Positions 55,277 to 64,000 of a DNA stretch of 64,000 bases are shown here, one piece after another. The translations under genes and the position numbers were made by a program. The first letter of the stretch is position 1, and every line of letters starts with the position of its first letter. The DNA lies in assembly GCA_963784615.1 (NCBI GenBank), contig CAWASG010000001.1:682001-746000 (forward strand), written 5' to 3'. The notes below the pieces were generated by a model. It searched no databases. It worked only from the letters and a program-made list of their open reading frames with translations, and was not told where the DNA came from. This DNA comes from UBA11403 sp963784615. GTDB lineage: Bacteria; Pseudomonadota; Gammaproteobacteria; Legionellales; Legionellaceae.

Positions 55277-57292
55277 TTAACTTAATGGGTGCGCTGCATA
55301 GGCTGCGGTTAAATCTGGTTTCCCGTTCTGATTTTGAAAGATGGCGTTACATCCATCTTGCGAACGTACACAAAACCAAATGATTGTACCGCCATTATTT
55401 GTCCTTCGGCGTAAATGTCCAATCTTACATACCGGACAAGGATAAGCGGGCGCCAATCCTAGCTTCGAGGTTTTAGCAAGGTTCACAAACTTAGTCACAA
55501 ACTCGCCTTGCTTCTTTAAAAACTGCTCCATTGTAAATCGCCCGTCGGCAATGCCATCCAATAGCTGTTCAAATAATCCTGTTAACCCAGGGCTTTTAAC
55601 TGAATTGGGCAGCGCTGTAATCAATTGTCTGCCTGCCTCCGTACTTATAATTTGCTTACCTCTCTCTACAATAAAGTTTCGCTTTTTAAGTGTTTCAATA
55701 ATCCCTGCGCGCGTCGCTTCAGTTCCAATTCCAGCGGTTTCTTTTAATCGTCTTTTTAACTCTGGATCGTCGACTAAGTTATGAATATTCGTCATTGCTT
55801 GAATAAGCGTTCCTTCCGTATAGCGTGCAGGAGGCGTTGTTTTTTTGAACTCAACCTTGGCGTCCTTGCATTCAACCGGTTCCCCTTTTTTGACTAAGGG
55901 CAAGGTTTGTTTTTCCGCCTTATCCTTTGCAACAGAATTCGCTTCTTCTTCCATCGCGCCATACACTACTTTCCACCCTGGTAATAAGGGCACTTTACCG
56001 CTAGCGGTGAATGTCTCACCGTTGACATCTAGAACAATATTCGTTTCACAGTAGGTATATGCAGGAAAAAATTGCGCCAAATATGCACGCACGATGAGAT
56101 CAAAGACTTGTTTTTGTCGACCTGAGAGGTTGGCACGATGACCGGTTGGAATAATCGCGTGATGCGCTGTGATTTTCTTATCGTTCCATGCCACCGATTT
56201 TAACGAGGTGTCCGCCTGCTTAACAAATTCCTGATACTCAGGTGGTAATGAAGCTAATATTTTAGCCGCATCTCCAAATTGACTTTCCGGTAAATAATTA
56301 CAGTCAGTACGTGGGTATGTGGTTAATTTTGATTCATATAGAGACTGCGCAATATCAACAACTTCCTGAGCACCTAAGCCAAGCTTTTTATTCGCCATAG
56401 CTTGAAGTGTGGATAAAGAGAAAGGCAGTGGCGCCGCTTGTTTCTTTTTGGTCGCCGCAAAGCTTACGACCTTACCTGCTTTTCCTGTCGTTTTAGTCAC
56501 GATATCATCAGCAATTGTCTGATCGATAACGCGCCCAGACTCATCAACTGGCACGTCTTCAGCTGGCTTCCAACGCGCTAGAAACTCGCCGTTAGCTGCC
56601 TGAATGGTTGCGACCACCGCATAAAAATCTCGGGGTATAAAGTTCTCAATGGTTAAATCACGATTAACCACGAGCGCAAGTGTAGGCGTTTGTACCCGAC
56701 CAATGGACAGAACCCCTTGATAGCCCTCTTGTTGTCCCGCAAGGGTGTATGCGCGCGTTAGGTTCATCCCAACCAGCCAATCCCCTCGTTGCCTGGCTTC
56801 AGCGCTAGCTTTCAAATTGGCGTAATTCGAATTGTCTTTTAGATTAGCAAGGGCTTTACGCACGTTACTCTCATCTAATGCTGATAACCAAATCCGCTGT
56901 ACGGGTTTGGTATTCCCCAAATGCTCCAATAGTTCATCGACTAATAATTGACCCTCGCGATCGGGGTCACCTGCATGAATGACGGTGTCGCACTTCCCCA
57001 AGAGCAATTGAATCGCATGGATTTGTGCTTTGGCAGAATCCCTGGGTAATAAGCGCCATTCCTTAGGCACAATGGGTAGAGTATGAAATGACCAGCGTTT
57101 AAACGCCGCGTTATAATCATCGGGTTCAGCCATTTCCAATAAATGCCCAAAACACCAGCTCACAACATCATCGCCAGCGACAATATGTGTAGCGCCCCTA
57201 CCCTGACCACCACCTTGTGATACGCCTTTTGCCGGTAAATACTGAGCAATGGCACGGCCCAGTGATGGTTTCTCGGCGATAAATAAACGCAT
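55277..57292 (-). CDS. topB: DNA topoisomerase III
   Basis: A type IA topoisomerase that decatenates single strands through a tyrosine-DNA link. 671 residues: Toprim domain at the start (FIAEKPSLGRAIAQYLP; HAGDPDREGQLLVDEL), active-site tyrosine in KLTTYPRTDCNYL, GIGTEATRAGII, and a C-terminal zinc-finger-like CPVCKIGHLRRR...FCVRSQDGC. Length fits TopB rather than TopA. SD AAGGAACGAGGA ahead of the ATG. Immediately upstream is the vapBC pair. Confidence 0.95.
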   Translation of the reverse strand: MRLFIAEKPSLGRAIAQYLPAKGVSQGGGQGRGATHIVAGDDVVSWCFGHLLEMAEPDDYNAAFKRWSFHTLPIVPKEWRLLPRDSAKAQIHAIQLLLGKCDTVIHAGDPDREGQLLVDELLEHLGNTKPVQRIWLSALDESNVRKALANLKDNSNYANLKASAEARQRGDWLVGMNLTRAYTLAGQQEGYQGVLSIGRVQTPTLALVVNRDLTIENFIPRDFYAVVATIQAANGEFLARWKPAEDVPVDESGRVIDQTIADDIVTKTTGKAGKVVSFAATKKKQAAPLPFSLSTLQAMANKKLGLGAQEVVDIAQSLYESKLTTYPRTDCNYLPESQFGDAAKILASLPPEYQEFVKQADTSLKSVAWNDKKITAHHAIIPTGHRANLSGRQKQVFDLIVRAYLAQFFPAYTYCETNIVLDVNGETFTASGKVPLLPGWKVVYGAMEEEANSVAKDKAEKQTLPLVKKGEPVECKDAKVEFKKTTPPARYTEGTLIQAMTNIHNLVDDPELKRRLKETAGIGTEATRAGIIETLKKRNFIVERGKQIISTEAGRQLITALPNSVKSPGLTGLFEQLLDGIADGRFTMEQFLKKQGEFVTKFVNLAKTSKLGLAPAYPCPVCKIGHLRRRTNNGGTIIWFCVRSQDGCNAIFQNQNGKPDLTAAYAAHPLS

Positions 57293-57319
57293 TCCTCGTT
57301 CCTTAAAATGTGTCCTCGA

Positions 57320-57724
57320 CTACCGTATAGCCCAATTCTCAATATTCAAATGAGGTACACGAGAAAATTCACTAACATTGTTGGTTACAAGAGTCATATT
57401 CAGGCGTAGTGCATGTGAAGCAATCATCATGTCCAACGCACCAATGGGCGTCCCTTTTTTTTGAAGCTCGCTTCTGATGCGCCCATATTGTCGTGCGGAG
57501 TCATCATCAAATGGCATAATATCAAGAGGCAAAATGAATTCTTCCAACGCCACTCTATTTTTTTCATGATGTTGACTTTTTTCAACACCATACATCAATT
57601 CAGCGAGTGTGACGGAAGAAATACAAATCTCGCCTACTCTAATCGACTTGAAATGATTGCAAACATGCTCTGGTTGTTTCTTGATAAGATATATACAAAT
57701 ATTGGTATCTAACATATAACTCAT
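57320..57724 (-). CDS. vapC: VapC-type PIN-domain toxin
   Basis: VapC toxins are Mg-dependent RNases, many cutting initiator tRNA. 134 residues with the PIN acidic set: DTN at 6-8, SSVTLAELMYGVEKS (Glu near 42), IGALDMMIASHAL (Asp near 99) and LVTNNVSEFSRV. The start shares ATGA with the vapB stop, as usual for coupled antitoxin-toxin pairs. Confidence 0.93.
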   Translation of the reverse strand: MSYMLDTNICIYLIKKQPEHVCNHFKSIRVGEICISSVTLAELMYGVEKSQHHEKNRVALEEFILPLDIMPFDDDSARQYGRIRSELQKKGTPIGALDMMIASHALRLNMTLVTNNVSEFSRVPHLNIENWAIR

Positions 57725-57954
57725 GAAAACAGATCCTCCCTGTCCTGCTGATCAGGTTGATCGCGGGTTTCCATAAAATCGCTTGAAAAGTGCTTAAGGC
57801 TCTTGATCAACGACCCCCAAGGATTGTTAGTAGGAAATAACACCGTAGCATCCCCCACTTTTTTTATAAAAACTTCTTCGCCATCAAAACGAAATTCTTT
57901 GGGCAAACGAACGGCTTGGCTTTGGCCATTAAAAAAAATTCGGGCTGTTTTCAT
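57721..57954 (-). CDS. vapB: VapB-type antitoxin
   Basis: 77 residues; N-terminal AbrB/MazE-type swapped-hairpin DNA-binding domain (KTARIFFNGQSQAVRLPKEFRF) and an acidic C-terminal tail that would block VapC. Overlaps vapC by 4 bp. A palindromic operator lies 17 bp upstream of its ATG. Confidence 0.93.
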   Translation of the reverse strand: MKTARIFFNGQSQAVRLPKEFRFDGEEVFIKKVGDATVLFPTNNPWGSLIKSLKHFSSDFMETRDQPDQQDREDLFS

Positions 57955-57970
57955 GATTTGAACCCCACCA

Positions 57971-57998
57971 GTAGTATATATTTAAAAGTATATACTAC
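57971..57998. promoter_or_regulatory. Probable vapBC operator
   Basis: Perfect 10-bp inverted repeat GTAGTATATA / TATATACTAC with an 8-bp centre, ahead of vapB; A/T-rich content also fits a promoter -10 region. VapBC complexes normally repress their own promoter at such palindromes. Region 58018-58431 beyond shows only degenerate repeat pieces and a TATAAT at 58335. Confidence 0.7.
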
Positions 57999-58431
57999 CG
58001 AGCTGGTTTTGCAAACTTTTACTGCATAGTAACGCGAATTTCATAGAGAGCGAGGCACGATTAAAATCGTTCAAGTTGCAAGATTCATTACAAGCGCCAT
58101 ACAATTCCCGCGATGGGGAACGGAGCCTTGTTCAAGTACAGCGTGGCGGGAATGACGCAGGCCTGAGATGCTTAGCATAACGCGGTGTCATTAATACCAT
58201 ACCTATTAGACGAAAAAATTCACTAACATTATAAGGATTACCCGCAAAATTGGAATGAATCCAGAACAAAAATCAACCTTCTCGTTAAAAGGTTTCTCTG
58301 TATCAGGATAACAAAGAATCATCTATTTTTGTGCTATAATGAACAATAAATGACAAGTGAGTTCGAGTGACCGTGATTGGTTCCAATCCCATGGACTGCG
58401 TACTGAATACATTTAAATTGAGGAGATACTT

Positions 58432-60342
58432 ATGCCTGCAGCAGATGTTAGTCGTTTAATAGAGATCAATTTGGAAGGTAGAGCTGAAGTTGTAACGGCT
58501 AAAAAGGCGGCAATTCAGAAGCTTGCTTCACTGATTGCTCCCGTGGTGGCTCCCGCTGTTCCTGTTATGGCAGCACCCGCTTTGGCTTTTAATTTTAACA
58601 GGTATCCTAAATTAATACACGTCATGCAAGGGGTTGTACTTGCCGATAATGATAAAGATGGTGTAGTAAAACAAAAAGAAATAGTCATTATCGCAGAACC
58701 CAATGGCCAGGGAGGAACAACTATCAGAATAGGTTACTGCGGTAGTGATGGCAAATATGCTGAAACCGAAATTGATCCAAAGAAGACCTGCGCTGATGGC
58801 ACGCTGATGGTTACACAATTACTCACGGATGGAAACTTATTTTCATCCACGATAGCAACACCCAATGAAATTAACGGGGCTCTAACTCGCATGGCTGCAA
58901 TGTTATCTAGTTATAAAAGTCAATCGTGGGTATCTGATGATTCCACTAAACGCTATATGGATCACGCGCAAAGTGCCGTCTTACATCAAGGCCTCGGAGA
59001 ACATCGAAAAGCTCTGGGTATAAGCGACACAGACACCGGTTTTTTTCAAGCATTCTCCAAACAAGATTTTACCGACTTGCAGACAAGTATGGCTAAGAGA
59101 TATGCGGAAATACTCGCAAGCAGACCTGCCTTACCTGATTACGCTAATGTGATTCAAGCTGCAACTCATGGGGTGACGAAAAAATTAGCTTCGACAGACA
59201 TTTCAGCAGATCAAAATACACTATTATCAACTTTACAAACTGAACTTACAAATATGGCATCAAAAGTGGCCGCGGTCAAAAGTGCTGAAGATGCTCTAAA
59301 CAAGCGTTTAGATGCCTCACCAATTGACTTGTTAGCATTAACAACGGCTGAAAAGACTTACAATGATGCTGTGGCTTTATTAGACACAACGATTACCACG
59401 TACAACAACTCCGCAGAGGTTGAAGCAAAAATAGATCTCCCAGCAGTGGCACCCGCCCCCTCCACTCCCGCCCCACTTACTCGTGGGATATCCATCGGCG
59501 GAGCTAAGGTCGAAGCCAATATTAAAGGTTTTCTAGGTAAAAACAGTAGAGATTGGGTGGGTAAATTACTTACAGATATAACAAGGATTAAAGAGCTGAA
59601 ACGATTAGAAGCTACTAGCGGTCAGCTTACGGTGGCGGCTGTAAGTCCTCCGCCTCAAAATCCGAGCGGCGTACATTATATGCGGGTAGAAAAACAAGAA
59701 CGATATATAATGAGCCAGACTTTTCAAGAAGCCGTGCCGGCTAAACCAGGCTCGCATCCTATACCTGAGCGCGCCGGTTTACTGGTTCAAGACCAAAATG
59801 GAACGGTCGTCAATCATTCTACTAACAATTTACTTTCGGATGAGAAAGAAAAAACCGCCATTGAAATGGCGCAAATGTTTCTCCGAAATTATCGCCCCCC
59901 TAAAGAAATAAAGATTACTGGAAACGCTGAAAATGCAGAAATGGCAAAAATGCTACACGTTGCTATACTTAAGATCCTTCCAACTGCCATAATAAACAAT
60001 GATGTCAAAGGTGGGCAGCCTTCCTTAAGCGGAATTTTACACCCATCTCTGAAGGGCAAAGCAGATACCGCAGTGAAGGATACTTTGTCTCCTTATGCCC
60101 AAGGAATTCTTAAGAAAGTGGTCGAGGAAGTGGAACCTGAGGTGACAGAGGCGCAAAAAAAATCTGAAGCGTTCCGGAATGCTCAACAAGCATTTAAAAA
60201 AGCGAATGAAGGCAATTGGGTGGGTTATGGTAAAGGAACTGCGGCTGAACAAAAAGTAGCCAAAGAAAAGTTCGAAGAAGCGAGTAAGGCAGCTGAACAA
60301 ACAGGAAAACATGAAGGCGATAGCTTTAACCCCGGGCCATAA
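58432..60342 (+). CDS. Large orphan protein, candidate secreted effector
   Basis: Not recognised. 636 residues, no signal peptide, an Ala/Val/Pro-rich segment near 40-65, long helical stretches (about 245-310 and 560-625) and a glutamate/lysine-rich C-terminus (QKVAKEKFEEASKAAEQTG). ATG 58432 lies behind GAGGAG, a strong site, with a TATAAT -10 at 58335. The charged C-terminal tail with an EE pair resembles Dot/Icm signals of Legionella effectors, but that is only suggestive. Confidence 0.7.
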   Translation: MPAADVSRLIEINLEGRAEVVTAKKAAIQKLASLIAPVVAPAVPVMAAPALAFNFNRYPKLIHVMQGVVLADNDKDGVVKQKEIVIIAEPNGQGGTTIRIGYCGSDGKYAETEIDPKKTCADGTLMVTQLLTDGNLFSSTIATPNEINGALTRMAAMLSSYKSQSWVSDDSTKRYMDHAQSAVLHQGLGEHRKALGISDTDTGFFQAFSKQDFTDLQTSMAKRYAEILASRPALPDYANVIQAATHGVTKKLASTDISADQNTLLSTLQTELTNMASKVAAVKSAEDALNKRLDASPIDLLALTTAEKTYNDAVALLDTTITTYNNSAEVEAKIDLPAVAPAPSTPAPLTRGISIGGAKVEANIKGFLGKNSRDWVGKLLTDITRIKELKRLEATSGQLTVAAVSPPPQNPSGVHYMRVEKQERYIMSQTFQEAVPAKPGSHPIPERAGLLVQDQNGTVVNHSTNNLLSDEKEKTAIEMAQMFLRNYRPPKEIKITGNAENAEMAKMLHVAILKILPTAIINNDVKGGQPSLSGILHPSLKGKADTAVKDTLSPYAQGILKKVVEEVEPEVTEAQKKSEAFRNAQQAFKKANEGNWVGYGKGTAAEQKVAKEKFEEASKAAEQTGKHEGDSFNPGP

Positions 60343-60534
60343 GCACTGCAGCCTGATTAGCGCGCGAACTGTACAGTGAGCATCGGCGCTTCAACCCGGT
60401 TGCCCCGCCGAGATTGGTGGGTCATTGTCGCTTTGAACAGGGAGCAACCAGGCTACCTCGCAGAGAGTGAATGTGTTGGCTCATGTCCAGTTTTTAAGCC
60501 TAATATCCTTGACTCTGGAAACTACCCCTTAATG

Positions 60535-60603
60535 CGCTTGGATGTGCGATATCGTCTTCCTATTTCATCCTTATTAGGTGCTGCGATATCTTGCAAACCG
60601 TCC
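60535..60603. repeat. GCGATATC..TGCAAACCGTC repeat, copy 1
   Basis: About 69 bp beginning CGCTTGGATGTGCGATATCG and ending TTGCAAACCGTC; a near-identical copy lies at 63931-64000. The two inner GCGATATCG-type arms form a stem. The rest of 60343-60533 shows nothing recognisable. Confidence 0.8.
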
Positions 60604-60733
60604 AATTTCTCCGTCTCACGATCAATACGGTGGGAATGACGACTGTGAGGGTTGTGTCTGGTTGTCAGGATGGTGTAGCGTGTGTAGTATACAAGGGGAT
60701 TTGTCTATATCGCTATTTATTTTAAGTCTGGAT

Positions 60734-60869
60734 TTAACGGCTCTAAACTAAGAAAAAAATGATTGATGTACGAGTAGGTTGGGTTGAGCGAGAGCGAAGC
60801 CCAACATGAGAATTTTGTTGGGCTTCGCTCTCGCTCAACCCAACCAGCCCTTAACTTAAGTGAAGTTAA
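60734..60869 (+). mobile_element. MITE family A, complete copy upstream of the TPR gene
   Basis: 136 bp with ends TTAACGGCTCTA / ACTTAAGTGAAGTTAA, the conserved AAAAAATGATTGATGTACG leader, a GCGAGAGCG-type hairpin, and a perfect 9-bp target duplication AGTCTGGAT at 60725-60733 and 60870-60878. It ends only 14 bp before the TPR gene's GAGG. Confidence 0.9.
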
Positions 60870-60899
60870 AGTCTGGATTAATTGAGGAAACACCCTAAT

Positions 60900-62603
60900 A
60901 TGCCAATCATAAGCGAACTTATTAATACTGGAATACAACAATACAGAAATGGTGAATTCCGTCAAGCTATTGCAACATTGGCCTCAGTACCAATGACTAC
61001 CCCTGAAAATGTATATGTTACTTACTATTTAGGAGCGTGTTATTTCTCACTCAGGGATTATCAAAACGCTATCCAATATTTAGGCAATGTTCTCACTCCA
61101 TCTCAGATCATTCACTCAAATGCAGCGGTCATATCCCAAGACTATCGAGACATCTATTCAAATAGCCACAATGCCTATGCGCAATGTTGCTTTCAACTGC
61201 ATCAACCCAGAAAAGCCCTTGTTCACTTCAAGGAGGCAGTATCGATCAACCATGATAATATTGACGCAATGCTCAACCTGGCCGCCGTTATTTTTTACTT
61301 TATGCCAACGCATGAAAATGATAGCCAATCTTACATAGATGCCGTGCTTCGTATCAATCCAACTCACTACAAGGCAATTTACCTCAGAGCACGTTGGTTT
61401 GAATCACACGAACAATATAACCAGGCTTTCCAATACTATCAAATTGCAAATCATCATCTTTATTCGGATGATGAAAAAACAATACCACTTATTTCAAGTC
61501 AACATATTGCTTTTACGTGCTATATTAAGCTCGGATTCTTTCAAAATGCTGAATATGAAGAAGCGGAAGCATGGTCTATACGCGAGCAGCTCACCCTAAA
61601 CGCCAAACACACAGATGGTAGTATTTCAGATGCCCTTGTTCTCGACGGGCAACGGTGTCTGCAACTGCTGCAAACAAATGACGCCTACCTTCACTTTTTT
61701 TGGGCGATTTTAATCAACCCAAACAATATTTCGGCCATGTCCAGCCTTGCTACCTATTTATTTTATTTTATGCCAAAACTTAAAGCTGAAAGCCTTTCTT
61801 ATATTAATATCATTCTTGACAGGCAACCATACAACCATGAAGCACTGCACCTTAAAGGACGCTGGTTGGAATGCAGCGAACAGTTCGACCAAGCTATCAC
61901 ATATTATCGTCTCGCTAAAGAACACTGCAATCCAGTCGATCAGAGCGCGGCCAGAGTCAATTCGAATCACCTGTTATTTTGCTTGAGTCAAAGAGGACTT
62001 CATTTTTTTCAAAACAAGCAATTTGCTGCAGCGAAAACTTATTATGAACTTGCACTTGAAGAGACTCAAACCCACGTCCTTATCGTTCAACAACTCGGGG
62101 TTTGCAATTTTAATTTAGGTAACTTTCAGCAGGCGGTCGCTCAATTTACTCAATTGATCGAAGCATGCCTCCAGCTTCAAAGAAATGCGGAATCAGTTAT
62201 CACGTCGATTAAACGTATCTCGACCAATAACGATGATTCTTCAGTTTCAGAAGAAGATGATGATGATGAATTACACTTCCAACAAAGCAGCCGAAATCGA
62301 TACATTCAACTTGGAGTTGGCGCTCGATTTTCACGCGCCATCTGTTATCAAGGGCTTCATTTATTTTCTCTTGCACGAACTGACCTCGATATGGCTCAGC
62401 GACTTGCAAATAATGATACTGATGTCCTCGAGCAGATAGACGCGGCTCGTCGCAACATCCAAGCTCACGAAAGTGCTGCAAGCAGTGAATCAGGTTCCCA
62501 GCCGATTCCAAGGAAACACTCACTGTTTTATCCAGCTGTGCAGCATCCCCCTTCAATGTCATCCTGCTCTGAGGGTTCTGCTTATTGTGAATGCTTTTTC
62601 TAA
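60900..62603 (+). CDS. TPR-repeat protein
   Basis: 567 residues from ATG 60900 (GAGG at 60884; an in-frame TTG at 60882 is an unlikely extension). At least eight TPR-like 34-residue helix pairs are seen, e.g. VYVTYYLGACYFSLRDYQNAIQYL and NAYAQCCFQLHQPRKALVHFKEAVSIN. Two long blocks are paralogous: the part from about 95 to 200 and the part from about 245 to 345 share the order FYFMP...SYI...R...A..L.ARWFE/GRWLE. An acidic run (EEDDDDE) and a Ser-rich tail follow. Protein-protein scaffold; secreted or cytoplasmic is unknown. Confidence 0.85.
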   Translation: MPIISELINTGIQQYRNGEFRQAIATLASVPMTTPENVYVTYYLGACYFSLRDYQNAIQYLGNVLTPSQIIHSNAAVISQDYRDIYSNSHNAYAQCCFQLHQPRKALVHFKEAVSINHDNIDAMLNLAAVIFYFMPTHENDSQSYIDAVLRINPTHYKAIYLRARWFESHEQYNQAFQYYQIANHHLYSDDEKTIPLISSQHIAFTCYIKLGFFQNAEYEEAEAWSIREQLTLNAKHTDGSISDALVLDGQRCLQLLQTNDAYLHFFWAILINPNNISAMSSLATYLFYFMPKLKAESLSYINIILDRQPYNHEALHLKGRWLECSEQFDQAITYYRLAKEHCNPVDQSAARVNSNHLLFCLSQRGLHFFQNKQFAAAKTYYELALEETQTHVLIVQQLGVCNFNLGNFQQAVAQFTQLIEACLQLQRNAESVITSIKRISTNNDDSSVSEEDDDDELHFQQSSRNRYIQLGVGARFSRAICYQGLHLFSLARTDLDMAQRLANNDTDVLEQIDAARRNIQAHESAASSESGSQPIPRKHSLFYPAVQHPPSMSSCSEGSAYCECFF

Positions 62604-62716
62604 TTTGAGAATAACTATTGATGTCCTGCACCAAGACTACGGAATATGTCAAGTACAATATATTTCAAGTTGAGCGATCTGGGGAGTTACAAATTTTTCG
62701 GTTATTGAAAATTGGG

Positions 62717-63916
62717 CTACACCTGTATGATGACACTCAATACCCCTAGATCAGCGGCATCGACGCCTGATTGTGAGAAAGAATCTTTCCAGGCGCTTAT
62801 CCCCTCAGACAGAGTTTGAATACATAACGCCGCACCATCCGCTGATAATCCGAAGGCCTCACTTGCTGATTGCAAGTTTCTGATGCTACTTTCTCTGCCA
62901 TAAGATCCAACACCTAACGCTTGCTGTCCTTGAGCACTGATGATGGGTAGCATGTCATAAGCCGGGGATAATTTCCATTGTCCGGCACAGATATCAAATA
63001 TCATCCCATGATTTCTTCCATGATCATCAGTGTTACCTAGTAAGACATTTGCAACCATACGCCGGTAAAGTTCTCGGCAATCTTTTGTTGCATCAAACGC
63101 ATGTGCTCGCAGATGCCGCGCTAAGGCAATATAACTTTGTGGGTCATGATGTGCATCCGGAATGGGTTTAACACGATCGCTGTTGAATAGACTATGTGCA
63201 GAGATAAAGTGGATAGGTTGGGCGGGAAGACTATCAAAGCGTTTAATCATGTAGGCGTGCCGACCTTGTCCTAGAGAAACAAGTTTGGTTTCCGGCACAT
63301 CGAATCCTAATTTAGACAGTAATTGCATGCTGGCGTACTCAATCCGAGGCACATCGATCAAGTCATCTGGTCGACTGAATTTAACTAACCATGCCGCTTC
63401 CCCATCACTTACGGTTACTTTAGGGCGCGCGCCCCCCATGGATGAACCTGGGTCTAATAATCTCAGTTCATCGTCTGTCAGTTGGTGTTTAAGCAGCAAA
63501 TTTTCTGTGATAGTAGATAACTTATTAAGCAGATCAATGCTCGGGCTGGCTTGTAATGCTTTAGGGCGTGTTCTTGATAAACTAAACTGAAGACAGCCTA
63601 CACCCATCCCGCTGAGACGTAACAATCGTTCAACTTCGTTTCCAGGCAGACTATGATGATGCTGTAACACGATCCGATCGCCCCAACTATCTGGTCCTGC
63701 ATCAGAAAATACGCCAAATGTGTTTTTTAAATTGTGAACGGAGAAATGTTGAGGTGAAAGAGGTAAATTGACCGGATCAAGTGGATAGGCGGAGGGATGA
63801 TTTAGCCATTCATCACTATATTGAAAACCGCCTCGAAGACGAGAGGTATCTATTCTTCCTGCGAGAATAAGCCGGTCTTTGGATACAAGAGCGAATACAT
63901 AAGCATGATGATACAT
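62717..63916 (-). CDS. hipA: HipA-family kinase toxin
   Basis: HipA kinases phosphorylate glutamyl-tRNA synthetase or related targets and cause growth arrest; normally held by HipB. From ATG 63916, seven bases behind AAGGGA, 399 residues: N-terminal HipA domain (FSVHNLKNTFGVFSDAGPDSWGDR), GGARPKVTV, and the kinase catalytic part NTDDHGRNHG with YDMLPI. The open frame to 63964 reads repeat sequence and is not part of the gene. The expected hipB would sit upstream, beyond the window edge. Confidence 0.92.
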   Translation of the reverse strand: MYHHAYVFALVSKDRLILAGRIDTSRLRGGFQYSDEWLNHPSAYPLDPVNLPLSPQHFSVHNLKNTFGVFSDAGPDSWGDRIVLQHHHSLPGNEVERLLRLSGMGVGCLQFSLSRTRPKALQASPSIDLLNKLSTITENLLLKHQLTDDELRLLDPGSSMGGARPKVTVSDGEAAWLVKFSRPDDLIDVPRIEYASMQLLSKLGFDVPETKLVSLGQGRHAYMIKRFDSLPAQPIHFISAHSLFNSDRVKPIPDAHHDPQSYIALARHLRAHAFDATKDCRELYRRMVANVLLGNTDDHGRNHGMIFDICAGQWKLSPAYDMLPIISAQGQQALGVGSYGRESSIRNLQSASEAFGLSADGAALCIQTLSEGISAWKDSFSQSGVDAADLGVLSVIIQV

Positions 63917-63930
63917 TACGTTATCCCTTA

Positions 63931-64000
63931 CGCTTGGATGCGCGATATCGTCGTCCCGTTTCATCCTTATGAGGTGCTGCGATATCTTGCAAACCGTCTA
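63931..64000. repeat. GCGATATC..TGCAAACCGTC repeat, copy 2
   Basis: Near-identical to 60535-60603. It lies directly upstream of the hipA start and continues past the window edge. Confidence 0.8.

Noticed and set aside
62209..62658. 149-residue minus-strand open frame overlapping the TPR gene's 3' end
   Set aside because: Antisense to a well-supported TPR gene, no ribosome site and no recognisable domain.

Overview
The window looks like a chromosomal segment of a gammaproteobacterium, most likely an intracellular or host-associated member of the Legionellales (Legionella/Coxiella/Berkiella/Aquicella-like). This rests on three things: gammaproteobacterial gene orders (mlaFEDCB-ibaG-murA facing kdsD-kdsC-lptC-lptA-lptB; aceE-aceF-lpdA); Legionella/Coxiella-type 'opacity' beta-barrels and a mitochondrial-carrier-like protein; and several single genes of effector style (YopT-like cysteine protease, ADP-ribosyltransferase-like/ankyrin protein, TPR protein, large orphans). 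No plasmid or phage backbone is visible. No secretion-system genes lie in the window, so effector status is inference.

Layout. 1-3256: end of tilS, accA, and a divergent pair PPTase-birA. 3688-9339: an orphan gene, a WbpM/CapD-type membrane sugar dehydratase, and a secreted M4 metalloprotease. 9529-18195: envelope block, with nif3/murA/ibaG/mlaBCDEF on the minus strand facing the Kdo/Lpt operon on the plus strand (LPS assembly and lipid asymmetry). 18558-24237: pyruvate dehydrogenase operon aceE-aceF-lpdA. 24264-31678: small lipoprotein, cation/proton antiporter, membrane orphan, PNP-deoC nucleoside salvage, YafK-like L,D-transpeptidase, HPRT, methyltransferase, a FlgM-like peptide and a cold-shock protein. 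32098-37069: a probable single effector gene (ADP-ribosyltransferase-like plus 18 ankyrin-like repeats), now cut in two by a 13-bp tandem duplication and bracketed by inverted MITE copies. 37459-43688: SWIM/SNF2 helicase, nadE, two outer-membrane barrels, rpe. 43906-48263: small membrane protein, YopT-like protease, tRNA-Leu, orphan, mitochondrial-carrier-like protein. 48479-54902: fatty-acid beta-oxidation (FadA, FadN-type) next to a lysine to aminoadipate pair. 55277-64000: topB, vapBC, two orphan/TPR genes, and hipA.

The intergenic space is dominated by small non-coding repeats. One family (hairpin core built around a GTTGGG...CCCAAC stem) has about ten copies; two of them are complete mobile units with TTAA-type ends and perfect 9-bp target duplications, one inserted into the 3' end of nadE. 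A second family (ends CAGCAATTCCCGCCGTA) has three copies, two with 9-bp near-perfect target duplications. Two further palindromic families and an 8-bp tandem array also occur. Several genes take their last or first codons from these repeats, so MITE traffic is actively editing gene ends here.
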